64,000 bases of DNA from JAVKBW01 sp040222995 (GCA_040222995.1 JAVKBW010000019.1:310001-374000), one strand, 5' to 3'. Positions 34,524-43,985 are shown, numbered from the stretch's first letter. Notes: generated from the sequence alone by a model not told the origin. Numbers and translations are program-made.

Positions 34524-35012
34524 ATGGCAACACTAGAAAGAACAGCCCGGTCGTTTCTGCTCGGCGAACTGCTGAGCGGCATGGCGCTGACCTTGAAAGC
34601 CATGTTCAGGCCGAAGCACACGATCAACTATCCGTATGAAAAGGGGCCGTTGAGCCCGCGCTTTCGGGGCGAACATGCCCTGCGCCGGTATCCGAACGGC
34701 GAGGAACGGTGCATCGCCTGCAAATTGTGCGAAGCCGTCTGTCCGGCGCAGGCCATCACGATTGAAGCTGAACCGCGCGAAGACGGCAGCCGCCGCACGA
34801 CGCGCTACGACATCGACATGACGAAGTGCATCTACTGTGGTTACTGCCAGGAGGCATGCCCGGTGGACGCCATCGTCGAAGGACCGAATTTTGAGTTTGC
34901 CACCGAAACCCGAGAGGAACTTTTCTACAATAAGGAAAAGCTCATCGCGAACGGAGACCGGTGGGAAGGTGAAATCGCGGCCAATCTGAAATTGGACGCG
35001 CCGTACCGGTAG
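34524..35012 (+). CDS. nuoI: NADH-quinone oxidoreductase subunit I
   Basis: A 162-residue 8Fe ferredoxin-like subunit holding clusters N6a and N6b. Ligands: Cys63, 66, 69 and 73 (CIACKLCEAVCP) and Cys102, 105, 108 and 112 (CIYCGYCQEACP). An amphipathic N-terminal helix attaches it to the membrane arm. Usual length and order. Confidence 0.98.
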   Translation: MATLERTARSFLLGELLSGMALTLKAMFRPKHTINYPYEKGPLSPRFRGEHALRRYPNGEERCIACKLCEAVCPAQAITIEAEPREDGSRRTTRYDIDMTKCIYCGYCQEACPVDAIVEGPNFEFATETREELFYNKEKLIANGDRWEGEIAANLKLDAPYR

Positions 35013-35047
35013 GGTGCGGGCAGGCTAACAGGTCGCCGGGGGGCCAT

Positions 35048-35656
35048 ATGATTATTCAGGCTTTAGCCTTTTATCTTTTTGCGGGAGTAACCATCGCCTG
35101 TGGCGTCATGGTGATCACGGCGAAGAACCCTGTCCATGCGGTGCTGTTTCTGATTCTTGCCTTCTTCAACGCAGCCGGACTGTTCGTGCTTCAGGGCGCA
35201 GAGTTTCTGGCCATGCTGCTGGTGATTGTCTATGTCGGCGCGGTTGCCGTGCTGTTCCTGTTCGTCGTGATGATGCTGGACGTCAATTTCGAGGAATTCC
35301 GCGCCGGGTTCATCAAGTACCTGCCGATTGGCGCTGCGGTCGGCCTCGTGCTGGCGGCGGAACTGGTGATCCTGTCGATCGGCTGGACAATCGATCCCGC
35401 AACGATCGGCGCGACGGCGGCGCCGACGCCTGCCGATGTCCATAATACGCGGGCGCTCGGTCAGCTTCTCTATACCAAATACGTCTACCTGTTCCAGGGC
35501 GCCGGCATGGTGTTGCTGGTGGCCATGGTCGGGGCGATTACCCTGACCCTGCGGCAGCGCGCGGGCGTCAAGAAACAGCGGATATCAGATCAGATCAATC
35601 GCAGCGCATCCGCCGAAATCAAAAATGTGAAAGTTCGTCCGGGGGAGGGAATTTAG
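35048..35656 (+). CDS. nuoJ: NADH-quinone oxidoreductase subunit J
   Basis: A 202-residue membrane subunit with five helices; its third helix (FLAMLLVIVYVGAVAVLFLFVVMML) contains the conserved pi-bulge Tyr/Gly region involved in coupling. A short basic tail (KKQRISDQINRS) is in the cytoplasm. It is followed after two bases by nuoK. Confidence 0.96.
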   Translation: MIIQALAFYLFAGVTIACGVMVITAKNPVHAVLFLILAFFNAAGLFVLQGAEFLAMLLVIVYVGAVAVLFLFVVMMLDVNFEEFRAGFIKYLPIGAAVGLVLAAELVILSIGWTIDPATIGATAAPTPADVHNTRALGQLLYTKYVYLFQGAGMVLLVAMVGAITLTLRQRAGVKKQRISDQINRSASAEIKNVKVRPGEGI

Positions 35657-35658
35657 TT

Positions 35659-35967
35659 ATGGAAATCGGTCTCGCCCATTACCTGTCTGTCGCGGCGATC
35701 CTGTTCACGCTGGGGTTGATGGGCATTTTCCTGAACCGGAAGAATATCATCGTCATCCTGATGTCGATTGAACTGATGCTGCTTGCGGTGAACATCAATC
35801 TGGTTTCTTTCTCGACTCATCTGAACGATCTGGTCGGGCAGGTTTTTGCGATTTTCGTTCTTACCGTGGCCGCCGCCGAAGCGGCGATCGGTCTGGCGAT
35901 CCTGGTGGTTTACTACCGCAACCGAGCGTCGATCGCCGTCGACCAAGTCAACATGATGAAGGGGTAG
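35659..35967 (+). CDS. nuoK: NADH-quinone oxidoreductase subunit K
   Basis: A 102-residue three-helix subunit homologous to MrpC. Both conserved membrane glutamates are present: one in IVILMSIELMLLAVNINLV and one in VLTVAAAEAAIGLAILV. These belong to the proton channel with NuoJ. Full length. Confidence 0.98.
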   Translation: MEIGLAHYLSVAAILFTLGLMGIFLNRKNIIVILMSIELMLLAVNINLVSFSTHLNDLVGQVFAIFVLTVAAAEAAIGLAILVVYYRNRASIAVDQVNMMKG

Positions 35968-35977
35968 GGCGAACATC

Positions 35978-37936
35978 ATGGAAGCCGCTATTGTATTCCT
36001 GCCCCTGATTGCCGCCTTCATTGTCGGGTTTTTCGGCAAAATGATGGGCGACAGGGTTTCGCAGATCATCACCTGCGGAGCATTGATTCTTGCCGCAGTC
36101 TTTTCCTGGATCGTGTTCTTTGACGTCACCGCAATCTTCAGTGACGAAGGCGCGAAAAACTATACGATCACTCTGTTCACCTGGGTCGCCTCCGGCGATT
36201 TCGTTTTCGACTGGGCCCTGAAAATCGACACGCTGACCGCCGTGATGCTGATCGTGGTGACAACCGTCAGTGCCGTCGTACATGTCTATTCCATCGGCTA
36301 TATGAGCCACGACAAGTCGATCCCCCGGTTCATGGCTTATCTCAGCTTCTTCACCTTCGCCATGCTGACGCTGGTGACGGCGGACAACCTGGTTCAGATG
36401 TTCTTCGGCTGGGAAGGGGTCGGCGTCGCCTCCTACCTCCTGATCGGCTTCTGGTACGACCGGCCCAGCGCCTGCGCCGCGGCGATCAAGGCGTTTCTGG
36501 TAAACAGGGTGGGCGACTTCGGTTTCGCGCTCGGCATCTTCGCGATGTTCGTGCTGACCGACAGCGTTAACCTCGACACGATCTTCGCCGTGATCCCCGG
36601 TCTGGCCGATACGACGCTGGTTTTCCTGGGCATGGAGTTCAACGCCATCACCATCACCTGCCTGCTGCTGTTCATGGGGGCGATGGGCAAGTCGGCGCAG
36701 CTTGGCCTGCATACCTGGCTGCCGGACGCGATGGAAGGCCCGACGCCGGTCTCCGCCCTGATCCACGCTGCGACCATGGTGACCGCCGGCGTGTTCATGG
36801 TCTGCCGCCTGTCGCCGGTCTTCGAATATTCCGAAACGGCGCTGGCCGTGGTGACGGTTGTCGGCGCATCGACGGCCTTCTTTGCCGCGACAATCGGCCT
36901 GACGCAGAACGACATCAAGCGGGTGATTGCGTATTCCACCTGTTCGCAGCTTGGCTACATGTTTTTCGCCGCCGGCGTTTCAGCCTATCCCGCCGCGATG
37001 TTCCATCTTACGACGCATGCATTCTTCAAGGCGCTGCTGTTCCTCGGTGCAGGCTCGGTGATCCACGCGATGTCCGACGAACAGGACATGCGCAAGATGG
37101 GCGGCATCGCGAAGATGATCCCGTATACCTATGCGATGATGTGGATCGGGTCGCTGGCGCTGATGGGGGTCGGCATTCCCGGAACCTCGATCGGCTTTGC
37201 CGGATTCTTCTCCAAGGATATTGTCGTCGAAAGCGCTTTCGCCGCGCATACCGGCGTCGGCAATTATGCCTATATCCTGGGTATTCTGGCCGCCTTCATG
37301 ACCGCCTTCTATTCAGGCCGCCTGCTGTTCATGACCTTCCACGGCAAACCGCGGGCCGACGATCACACGATGGGCCATGTGCATGAATCGCCGCCGGTGA
37401 TGCTGTTGCCGCTGGTTGTACTGGTCCTCGGATCGCTGTTTGCCGGCGTCGCTTTCTATGGAAACTTTGTCGGCCATAACTTCGAGGAATTCTGGGGAAC
37501 CTCGATCCTGATCCTGGACACCCACCAGGCCCTGCATCACGCGCATGACGTGCCGTTCTGGGTGAAGGTTTCGCCACTTGCCGTCGGCGTTATCGGCTTC
37601 GCGCTCAGCTACTACATGTATGTGGTGGCGCCGGATTCGCCGGCACGCCTGACGCCGAAGCTGCAGCCGCTGTACAAGTTCTCGTTCAACAAGTGGTATT
37701 TCGACGAACTGTACGACGCTATTTTCGTTCGTCCGGCATTTTCCATCGGAAAATTCCTGTGGAAGAAGGGCGATGGCGCGACAATCGACGGGTTCGGCCC
37801 GGACGGCGTATCCGCACGGACATTGCAGGCGGCGCGCGGCGCCAGCTTCCTGCAGTCCGGTTACGTCTACCATTACGCCTTCGCCATGCTGATCGGCGTG
37901 GTTTTCTTCGTCACCATTTACATGATTTTGGGTTAA
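35978..37936 (+). CDS. nuoL: NADH-quinone oxidoreductase subunit L
   Basis: A 652-residue antiporter-like proton pump with about sixteen membrane helices and a long C-terminal lateral helix. The signature ALIHAATMVTAGVFMVCRLSP, the discontinuous-helix lysine region GKSAQLGLHTWLPDAMEGPTPVSA and the glutamate in FFGWEGVGVASYLLIGFW are seen. Usual length for the family. Confidence 0.98.
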   Translation: MEAAIVFLPLIAAFIVGFFGKMMGDRVSQIITCGALILAAVFSWIVFFDVTAIFSDEGAKNYTITLFTWVASGDFVFDWALKIDTLTAVMLIVVTTVSAVVHVYSIGYMSHDKSIPRFMAYLSFFTFAMLTLVTADNLVQMFFGWEGVGVASYLLIGFWYDRPSACAAAIKAFLVNRVGDFGFALGIFAMFVLTDSVNLDTIFAVIPGLADTTLVFLGMEFNAITITCLLLFMGAMGKSAQLGLHTWLPDAMEGPTPVSALIHAATMVTAGVFMVCRLSPVFEYSETALAVVTVVGASTAFFAATIGLTQNDIKRVIAYSTCSQLGYMFFAAGVSAYPAAMFHLTTHAFFKALLFLGAGSVIHAMSDEQDMRKMGGIAKMIPYTYAMMWIGSLALMGVGIPGTSIGFAGFFSKDIVVESAFAAHTGVGNYAYILGILAAFMTAFYSGRLLFMTFHGKPRADDHTMGHVHESPPVMLLPLVVLVLGSLFAGVAFYGNFVGHNFEEFWGTSILILDTHQALHHAHDVPFWVKVSPLAVGVIGFALSYYMYVVAPDSPARLTPKLQPLYKFSFNKWYFDELYDAIFVRPAFSIGKFLWKKGDGATIDGFGPDGVSARTLQAARGASFLQSGYVYHYAFAMLIGVVFFVTIYMILG

Positions 37937-37952
37937 GGGGAGCAACTCTGTA

Positions 37953-39494
37953 ATGCTTGACGGACCGCTCCTTTCAATACTGACCTTCCTGCCGTTGGTG
38001 GGCGCCCTGGCGATCCTGATCCTGGTGCGCGGCACCGAACAGGAAATCGCGAACAATTCGCGCTGGGCTGCGTTGTGGACGACGATTTTTGCGTTCGTTC
38101 TTTCGATCTTCGTGTTGTCGAATTTGGACGGATCGACGGCCGATTTCCAGATGGTCGAAACCGTCAACTGGATGGCGGCGCTCAACCTGTCCTACCGGAT
38201 GGGGGTCGATGGAATCTCGATCTGGTTCGTGATGCTGACGACCGCCCTGATGCCACTGTGCATTCTGGCGAGCTGGGATGCGATCAAAACCCGGGTCAAG
38301 GAATACATGGTCGCCTTCCTGGTGCTGGAAACCATGATGCTGGGCGTGTTCTGCGCCCTCGATATTCTGGTTTTCTACATTTTCTTCGAAGGCGTGCTGC
38401 TGCCGATGTTCCTGATCATCGGCATCTGGGGCGGCGCGAACCGCGTCTATGCCGCGTTCAAATTCTTCCTCTACACACTACTCGGATCGCTGCTGATGCT
38501 GGTCGCCGTACTGGTGATGTACTGGCAGGCAGGCACGACCGATATTCCGGCCCTGATGCAATACGCTTTCGATGCGGATCTGCAGACATGGCTGTGGCTT
38601 GCCTTCTTTGCTTCCTTCGCAGTGAAAGTGCCGATGTGGCCGGTTCACACCTGGTTGCCGGACGCCCACGTTCAGGCCCCGACCGCCGGGTCGGTCATTC
38701 TGGCCGGCGTGCTGCTGAAAATGGGCGGATACGGCTTTCTGCGATTCTCGCTGCCAATGTTCCCGGAAGCGTCCGAATACTTCGCGCCTTTCGTGTTCTG
38801 GCTGTCGGTGATTGCGGTTATCTACACCTCGCTGGTGGCTCTGGCGCAGGAGGACATGAAGAAACTGATCGCCTATTCCTCTGTCGCTCATATGGGCTTC
38901 GTGACGGCGGCCATCTTCAGCATCAACGAACAGGCGATTGCCGGTTCCATCGTCCAGATGCTCAGCCATGGCCTTGTTTCCGGCGCGCTGTTCCTGATCG
39001 TCGGTGTCGTCTATGACCGGATGCATACGAGGGACATCGGCGCTTATGGCGGCCTTGTCGAGCGGATGCCGAAATACGCGGTCGTGTTCATGTTCATGAT
39101 GCTGGCTTCGGTCGGTCTGCCGGGCACCAGCGGTTTCGTCGGCGAATTCCTGATCCTGGTCGGCGCGTATCAGGCGTCGACATGGCTGGCCGCCGGTCTC
39201 GCAACGGGCATGATCCTGGGTGCGGCCTATATGCTTTACCTGTACCGCCGGATCATCTTCGGAAAGCTGGTGAAGGAAGAACTGTTGACCATCAAGGACA
39301 TGAGCATTCGCGAAATCGCGATCTTCGCGCCGCTGGTCCTGCTTGTGCTGTGGATGGGGATCTACCCGTCGTCCTTCATGGAACCGATTGAAGTTTCGAT
39401 CAATCACCTGATCGCCGAATACAACAGCGACCTGGCCGCCGCCGCCGGCGCAATGGAAACCGCCTCAACTCTAGCCGGGGAAGCTTCCCAATGA
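37953..39494 (+). CDS. nuoM: NADH-quinone oxidoreductase subunit M
   Basis: A 513-residue antiporter-like proton pump with about fourteen helices. Conserved elements are YIFFEGVLLPMFLIIGIWGG, KVPMWPVHTWLPDAHVQAPTAGSVILAGVLLKMGGYG with the pump lysines, and KLIAYSSVAHMGFV. Its stop overlaps the nuoN start by four bases. Confidence 0.98.
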   Translation: MLDGPLLSILTFLPLVGALAILILVRGTEQEIANNSRWAALWTTIFAFVLSIFVLSNLDGSTADFQMVETVNWMAALNLSYRMGVDGISIWFVMLTTALMPLCILASWDAIKTRVKEYMVAFLVLETMMLGVFCALDILVFYIFFEGVLLPMFLIIGIWGGANRVYAAFKFFLYTLLGSLLMLVAVLVMYWQAGTTDIPALMQYAFDADLQTWLWLAFFASFAVKVPMWPVHTWLPDAHVQAPTAGSVILAGVLLKMGGYGFLRFSLPMFPEASEYFAPFVFWLSVIAVIYTSLVALAQEDMKKLIAYSSVAHMGFVTAAIFSINEQAIAGSIVQMLSHGLVSGALFLIVGVVYDRMHTRDIGAYGGLVERMPKYAVVFMFMMLASVGLPGTSGFVGEFLILVGAYQASTWLAAGLATGMILGAAYMLYLYRRIIFGKLVKEELLTIKDMSIREIAIFAPLVLLVLWMGIYPSSFMEPIEVSINHLIAEYNSDLAAAAGAMETASTLAGEASQ

Positions 39495-40936
39495 CGGACC
39501 TGCCTGCTTTTCTGCCAGCCCTGCCGGAAATCTTCCTGGCCTGCGCCGCCATGGCGCTGATGATGGTCGGTGTCTTCCAGCGCGAGGAAAAGGCGCTCGG
39601 TATCGTCACCACGCTGGCGCTGCTGTCGATTGTCATCACCGCCGTTCTTGTGGTGACGGGCGAGGGCGGACGCAATCTGGCGATGTTCGATCTGTTCGTG
39701 GCTGACGATTTCGGCGTCTTCATGAAGATCCTGATCCTGCTGGGGTCGTTCCTGGCGATCGTGATGAGCCACGGCTACATCCACCGCGAAGGCATGGCGC
39801 GGTTCGAATACCCGGTGCTGATCGTCTTCGCGACGCTCGGCATGCTGCTGATGGTGTCGGCGAACGACCTGATCTCGCTGTATATCGGCCTGGAGCTGCA
39901 AAGCCTGGCACTGTATGTCATCGCCGCGTTCCAGCGCGATACGCTGCGGTCGTCAGAATCCGGCCTGAAATATTTCGTGTTGGGGGCGTTGTCGTCCGGC
40001 CTGTTGCTCTACGGCATGTCGATGATCTACGGTTTCAGCGGCCACACCCAGTTCGATGCGCTGGCCGCGCAATTTACGTCGGGCGCGCCGGTATCGGAAG
40101 GCCTGGTCGTCGGCATCGTGTTCCTGATCGCCGGTCTGGCGTTCAAGGTATCCGCCGTGCCGTTCCATATGTGGACACCTGACGTGTACGAAGGCGCGCC
40201 GACCCCGGTTACCGCCTTCTTCGCTGTCGCGCCGAAAGTGGCGGCGATGGCGCTGCTGCTTCGGGTCATGCTGGGGCCGTTCGGCGATTTGATCGGGGAA
40301 TGGCAGCAGGTTCTGTATGTCGTCTCCATCGCCTCGATGACTTTGGGCGCTTTGGCCGCCATCGCGCAGACCAACATCAAGCGCCTGATGGCGTATTCTT
40401 CCATAGGCCATATCGGCTATGCGCTGATGGGACTGGTCGCCGGAACCGAATCCGGCGTGCAGGGTGTGCTGATCTATCTCTCGATCTATCTGGTGATGAA
40501 TGTCGGCACTTTCGCCTGTATCCTGTCGATGAAGGTGCAGGGTCGCATGGTCGAAGGGATCGACGATCTGGCGGGACTCGGCAAGACCCGTCCGATGATG
40601 GCGCTGGCGCTGATGGTCTTCATGTTCTCGATGGCGGGGATTCCGCCGCTGGCCGGGTTCTTCGGCAAGTTCTTCGTGTTCTCCGCCGCGCTTGAGGCCG
40701 AACTGTATACGCTGGCGATATTCGGCGCGGTAACCAGCGTCATCGCCGCCGTATACTACCTGCGGATCATCAAGATCATGTATTTCGACGAGGCCGCCGA
40801 AACGCTGGATGCGCTCGACAACTGGCACCTGCGCTGGGTGATGGGCATAACCGGGGCGATCACCGCCACGATGTTCATCTATATGGAAATCGTCACCGAT
40901 CCCGCCGGTTTCGCCGCCATGTCCCTGCTCGGGTGA
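39491..40936 (+). CDS. nuoN: NADH-quinone oxidoreductase subunit N
   Basis: A 481-residue antiporter-like proton pump, the last complex I gene. It shows LYIGLELQSLALYVIAAF, FKVSAVPFHMWTPDVYEGAPTPVTAFFAVAPK and IKRLMAYSSIGHIGYALMG. About fourteen helices. No terminator is visible before birA, so birA probably belongs to the same transcript. Confidence 0.98.
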   Translation: MTDLPAFLPALPEIFLACAAMALMMVGVFQREEKALGIVTTLALLSIVITAVLVVTGEGGRNLAMFDLFVADDFGVFMKILILLGSFLAIVMSHGYIHREGMARFEYPVLIVFATLGMLLMVSANDLISLYIGLELQSLALYVIAAFQRDTLRSSESGLKYFVLGALSSGLLLYGMSMIYGFSGHTQFDALAAQFTSGAPVSEGLVVGIVFLIAGLAFKVSAVPFHMWTPDVYEGAPTPVTAFFAVAPKVAAMALLLRVMLGPFGDLIGEWQQVLYVVSIASMTLGALAAIAQTNIKRLMAYSSIGHIGYALMGLVAGTESGVQGVLIYLSIYLVMNVGTFACILSMKVQGRMVEGIDDLAGLGKTRPMMALALMVFMFSMAGIPPLAGFFGKFFVFSAALEAELYTLAIFGAVTSVIAAVYYLRIIKIMYFDEAAETLDALDNWHLRWVMGITGAITATMFIYMEIVTDPAGFAAMSLLG

Positions 40937-40967
40937 TTGCCGGGCCGCACCGTTGGCGCGCCTGACA

Positions 40968-41714
40968 ATGGCCGATCCCGTTCTCCCGTTAGGCTTTGTG
41001 CTGCATCGTTTCGATGCCGTCGGTTCGACCATGGATGTCGCCCGCGACATGATCGGGTCGAAGTCCGGGATCGGCGCGCGGGGCGCAGTTGTCTGGGCGG
41101 CGGAACAGACCGGCGGACGCGGACGCCACGGACGGCAATGGTCGTCGCCGCCGGGCAATCTCTACGCCACTGTCATTCTCTATCACGACCGGCCGACGAC
41201 CGATGCGCCGCAACTGGCGATGGTCGCCGGCGTCGCCCTGGCCGAGGCCGTGGCCGACGATCTGCCGGCCGGCGCGGTATCGCTGAAATGGCCGAACGAC
41301 CTGCTATTAAACGATGCGAAAACCGCCGGTATCCTGCTGGAAGGAAACGGAAAAACGGCCTCGCCGGTGCTGATCGGCAGCGGCGTCAACATCGCCTCGG
41401 CGCCGGACAACACGCCCTATCAGGCGACTACCCTTCGCGAGGCCGGATCCGCCATCGACCCGGCCTCGTTGCTGGAACGCTATATCGCGGCGCTGGCGCA
41501 ATGGACCGACCGCTGGAACCGACAGGGCTTCGATCCTGTCCGGGCGCGATGGCTGTCCGTTTCCGCCGGTCTCGGCAAACCCGTCACCATTCGTCTGCCG
41601 GACGGCGAGAAACGCGGCATTTTCGCCGACATGGATGAAACGGGAACGCTGATCCTGAAAACCGAAGACGGCAATACCGAAAAGATATCGGCCGGGGATG
41701 TTTTCTTTCGATAG
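40968..41714 (+). CDS. birA: Biotin-[acetyl-CoA-carboxylase] ligase
   Basis: A 248-residue ligase that attaches biotin to the carboxyl carrier protein via biotinyl-AMP. The biotin loop GGRGRHGRQWSSPPGNLYATV and the catalytic SLKWPNDLLL are present, with a C-terminal SH3-like domain (GKPVTIRLPDGEKRGIFADMDETGTLIL). There is no N-terminal helix-turn-helix, so it is a mono-functional enzyme and not a repressor. The start could be TTG at 40953 (five residues more); the ATG at 40968 is preferred. birA directly after nuoN is common in alphaproteobacteria. Confidence 0.95.
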   Translation: MADPVLPLGFVLHRFDAVGSTMDVARDMIGSKSGIGARGAVVWAAEQTGGRGRHGRQWSSPPGNLYATVILYHDRPTTDAPQLAMVAGVALAEAVADDLPAGAVSLKWPNDLLLNDAKTAGILLEGNGKTASPVLIGSGVNIASAPDNTPYQATTLREAGSAIDPASLLERYIAALAQWTDRWNRQGFDPVRARWLSVSAGLGKPVTIRLPDGEKRGIFADMDETGTLILKTEDGNTEKISAGDVFFR

Positions 41715-41725
41715 AACTGTTGGAA

Positions 41726-41754
41726 TTGATAAACTGCGATACTGTCATTAATAT
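41726..41754 (+). promoter_or_regulatory. sigma-70 promoter of the toxin-antitoxin module
   Basis: TTGATA at 41726-41731, a 17-base spacer and TAATAT at 41749-41754. Confidence 0.7.
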
Positions 41755-41768
41755 TAAGCAATATTAAT
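41747..41768 (+). promoter_or_regulatory. Palindromic operator over the toxin-antitoxin -10 element
   Basis: ATTAATATT (41747-41755) and AATATTAAT (41760-41768) are perfect inverted copies separated by AAGC. The left arm contains the -10 box. Ribbon-helix-helix antitoxins bind such palindromes to repress their own operon, so this is the likely ParD operator. Confidence 0.7.
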
Positions 41769-41786
41769 CAATTTCAGGATCGTACA

Positions 41787-42047
41787 ATGCCGAAACAAAC
41801 AACGATGACCGTTCGGGTTAGCGGTGCGCTTAGCGAGTTTGTCGCCTCCAACATCGGTGACAACGGGAATTACGAGAATGTCAGCGAGTATGTCCGCGAC
41901 CTCATTCGCCGCGATAAGGAACGCGCTGAGGCTGCGGTTTATGAAAAGCTTAAACTTGAATTGTCACAGGCATTTTCACAGCCGGATAACAGCTACGTTG
42001 AAGTGACGGCTCAGGATATCATCTTCAGGAATGGCGGAGAGGGGTGA
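41787..42047 (+). CDS. Type II antitoxin, ParD/ribbon-helix-helix family
   Basis: An 86-residue protein. The N-terminal half is a ribbon-helix-helix DNA-binding domain (TMTVRVSGALSEFVASNIGDNGNYENVSEYVRDLIRRD), with the beta strand TMTVRV and the Asn-Val-Ser-Glu-Tyr helix typical of ParD. The C-terminal half should wrap the toxin. It overlaps the toxin gene by four bases (GTGA), the standard coupled order of antitoxin first. It probably represses its own promoter at the upstream palindrome. Confidence 0.88.
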   Translation: MPKQTTMTVRVSGALSEFVASNIGDNGNYENVSEYVRDLIRRDKERAEAAVYEKLKLELSQAFSQPDNSYVEVTAQDIIFRNGGEG

Positions 42048-42355
42048 GCTTATTCGTCGCTCAGGAGGCAGCGCGCAACCGGCTTGACGAGATATATCGC
42101 TACACGCTGCAGAATTGGGGTAAGGAACAAGCGAACGCCTACATTCACGGGTTGTTCGAAAGTTTTGGCAATATTGAAACAGAAACTGTTTTCTCTCGGC
42201 CTGTACCTGCTGAACTGGGAGATTCAGGATACTATTTTCGGTACCGAAAACACATCGTCTACTGGAAAAGGTTTCGTTCCGGGAAGATCGGTATCGTAAC
42301 GGTGCTACACGAAAGAATGCACCTTATCGATAGATTGGTGGACGACTTCAGATAG
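42044..42355 (+). CDS. Type II toxin, RelE/ParE family
   Basis: A 103-residue basic toxin of the RelE/ParE fold. Visible elements are ARNRLDEIYRYTLQNWGKEQANAYIHGL (two N-terminal helices) and the core strands YYFRYRKHIVYWKR and IGIVTVLHERMHL. ParE members inhibit DNA gyrase, while RelE members cut mRNA on the ribosome; this sequence lacks the RelE catalytic cluster as I read it, so ParE-like action is more likely. The start is GTG at 42044, coupled to the antitoxin. It converges with the methyltransferase gene seven bases away. Confidence 0.87.
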   Translation: MSLFVAQEAARNRLDEIYRYTLQNWGKEQANAYIHGLFESFGNIETETVFSRPVPAELGDSGYYFRYRKHIVYWKRFRSGKIGIVTVLHERMHLIDRLVDDFR

Positions 42356-42361
42356 CCCGGG

Positions 42362-43051
42362 TCATCCTGTCACCTCATACACCCGCACGGCGAACATGAC
42401 ATCCGTGTTGACGTGCAGAAACGCCTGGTAGGGTTCGGGGTCGATCAGTTCATCCAGTTTATCTTCCGCTGTCAGTGCGGCAACGACGGTATCGAACCCG
42501 GCCCTGGTGAACTGCGCTTCGCCGGAGGAATAGACGATCTTGCCGCCCGGTTTCACGATGCGGGCAAATTCGTTCATGCAGGTTCCCGGCACAATCATCG
42601 GAATGCCGACAGTTACGACACAGTCGAAGCTGTTATCCTCGTAGGGCAGGGCGGTTGAGAGATCGATCTGGTCGAGAGTGTCGTATACACCCTTTTGCGC
42701 CGCGACTTCCAGCATGCCTTCGGCATAGTCGCCGCCGACAAGGTTACGATATCCCGCGTCGTGCAGCAGCTTACCGACATAACCGGTGCCGCAGCCGGCA
42801 TCGAGAATGCGGGCGGCCTGCGGTACAAACCGCAGCATCGCATCCAGCGCTTTGTCCGGCGCCTGATATCCGTCGTTTACCAGAAGATCCTGTTCGTAGT
42901 GTTTCGCCCAGACATCGTAACGGCGTTTCTTCTCGACCGGGTCATCCGTGCTGACCACCCAGTTGACCCGTTGAGACGGATCCTCCGGCATCTCCGGCCC
43001 CATATCCGCGTGGATGTAACGGTGGCTGGTCGTATCGGTCTCTTGTGGCAC
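42362..43051 (-). CDS. Class I SAM-dependent methyltransferase (METTL27-like)
   Basis: A 229-residue methyltransferase. Motif I is RILDAGCGTGYVGK (about residues 81-94), motif II GGDYAEGMLEVA, motif IV DNSFDCVVTVG and motif V IVKPGGKIVYSSGE. The N-terminal part NWVVSTDDPVEKKRRYDVWAKHYEQDL matches the short lead-in of the Williams-Beuren region 27 (METTL27)-like group. The methyl acceptor is unknown. It is divergent from coaX. Confidence 0.8.
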   Translation of the reverse strand: MPQETDTTSHRYIHADMGPEMPEDPSQRVNWVVSTDDPVEKKRRYDVWAKHYEQDLLVNDGYQAPDKALDAMLRFVPQAARILDAGCGTGYVGKLLHDAGYRNLVGGDYAEGMLEVAAQKGVYDTLDQIDLSTALPYEDNSFDCVVTVGIPMIVPGTCMNEFARIVKPGGKIVYSSGEAQFTRAGFDTVVAALTAEDKLDELIDPEPYQAFLHVNTDVMFAVRVYEVTG

Positions 43052-43208
43052 GGCTGCAGGCTCCCCCAGTCGGCGTATCTATGCTACGAAACCGCCAAAA
43101 CCGGGCGGGTGCAAGGCGCAATCCGGATTTCGGCGGCAACGCAGAACCTTTACCTGAGGGCCCGACTGGTTTAAGCCCTGCAAACCTCTGATACGGATAT
43201 AAAAACAC

Positions 43209-43985
43209 GTGCTTCTGGCAATCGACAGCGGGAATACGAATGTGGTGTTCGGCGTCTTCAACGACGGCGAATTCGTCAAGGCGTTCCGTTGCTCAAACGA
43301 TCCGAAACGCACGGCGGACGAATACATCGTCTGGCTGCGCGAGCTGATGAAATTGAACGACGTCGATCCGGAGGCCATTACCGGCACGGTCATAGGGTCG
43401 GTGGTTCCGGAAACCCAGTTCAATCTGGTCAGCCTGTGCCGCCGCTATTTCGATGGCGATCCCGTCGTGATCGGCGACAAGAACGTGGCGCTGGGGATTG
43501 AAATTCTGATCGACCGTCCCGATCAGGCCGGAGCGGACCGGCTGGTCAATGCCCGCGAGGCGCATATCAGTTACGGCGGCCCGGCGATCTGCATCGATTT
43601 CGGAACGGCGACGACCTTCGATGTTGTCGACGGCGACGGCAACTACCGGGGCGGCGTGATCGCGCCGGGTATCAATCTGTCGCTGGAAGCGCTCTACATG
43701 GCGTCAGCCAAACTGCCGCTGGTGGAAATCGCGCCATCGGAACGGATAATCGGAAAGACAACGAAGCAGGCGATGCAATCGGGCATTTTCTGGGGCTATG
43801 TCAGCATGATCGAGGGCATGGTCGCGCGGATAAGGACGGAGTACGAAATCGATATGAAGGTTGTTGCCACAGGCGGTCTGGCGGATCTGTTCGCCGAGAA
43901 GACGCCGGCGATCGAATACACGGACCGTTCCCTGACAGTTCGGGGCCTTGCCGGCATCTATCATCTCAACCGGGGCCCTAAATGA
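43209..43985 (+). CDS. coaX: Type III pantothenate kinase
   Basis: A 258-residue kinase that phosphorylates pantothenate, the first step of coenzyme A synthesis; type III enzymes need a monovalent cation and are not feedback-inhibited by CoA. Evidence: the phosphate loop DSGNTN (6-11), GADRLVNAREAH, ICIDFGTATTFDVVD with its catalytic Asp, GGVIAPGINLSLEAL and ATGGLADL. The start is GTG at 43209. It overlaps rnj by four bases (ATGA). The birA-coaX-rnj-mce layout is widely conserved in alphaproteobacteria; here birA is separated from coaX by the toxin-antitoxin module and the methyltransferase. Confidence 0.97.
   Translation: MLLAIDSGNTNVVFGVFNDGEFVKAFRCSNDPKRTADEYIVWLRELMKLNDVDPEAITGTVIGSVVPETQFNLVSLCRRYFDGDPVVIGDKNVALGIEILIDRPDQAGADRLVNAREAHISYGGPAICIDFGTATTFDVVDGDGNYRGGVIAPGINLSLEALYMASAKLPLVEIAPSERIIGKTTKQAMQSGIFWGYVSMIEGMVARIRTEYEIDMKVVATGGLADLFAEKTPAIEYTDRSLTVRGLAGIYHLNRGPK

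Noticed and set aside
40937..41638. A 233-codon plus-strand frame overlapping birA
   Set aside because: It is an out-of-frame, Arg-rich reading of birA, which has complete biotin ligase motifs.
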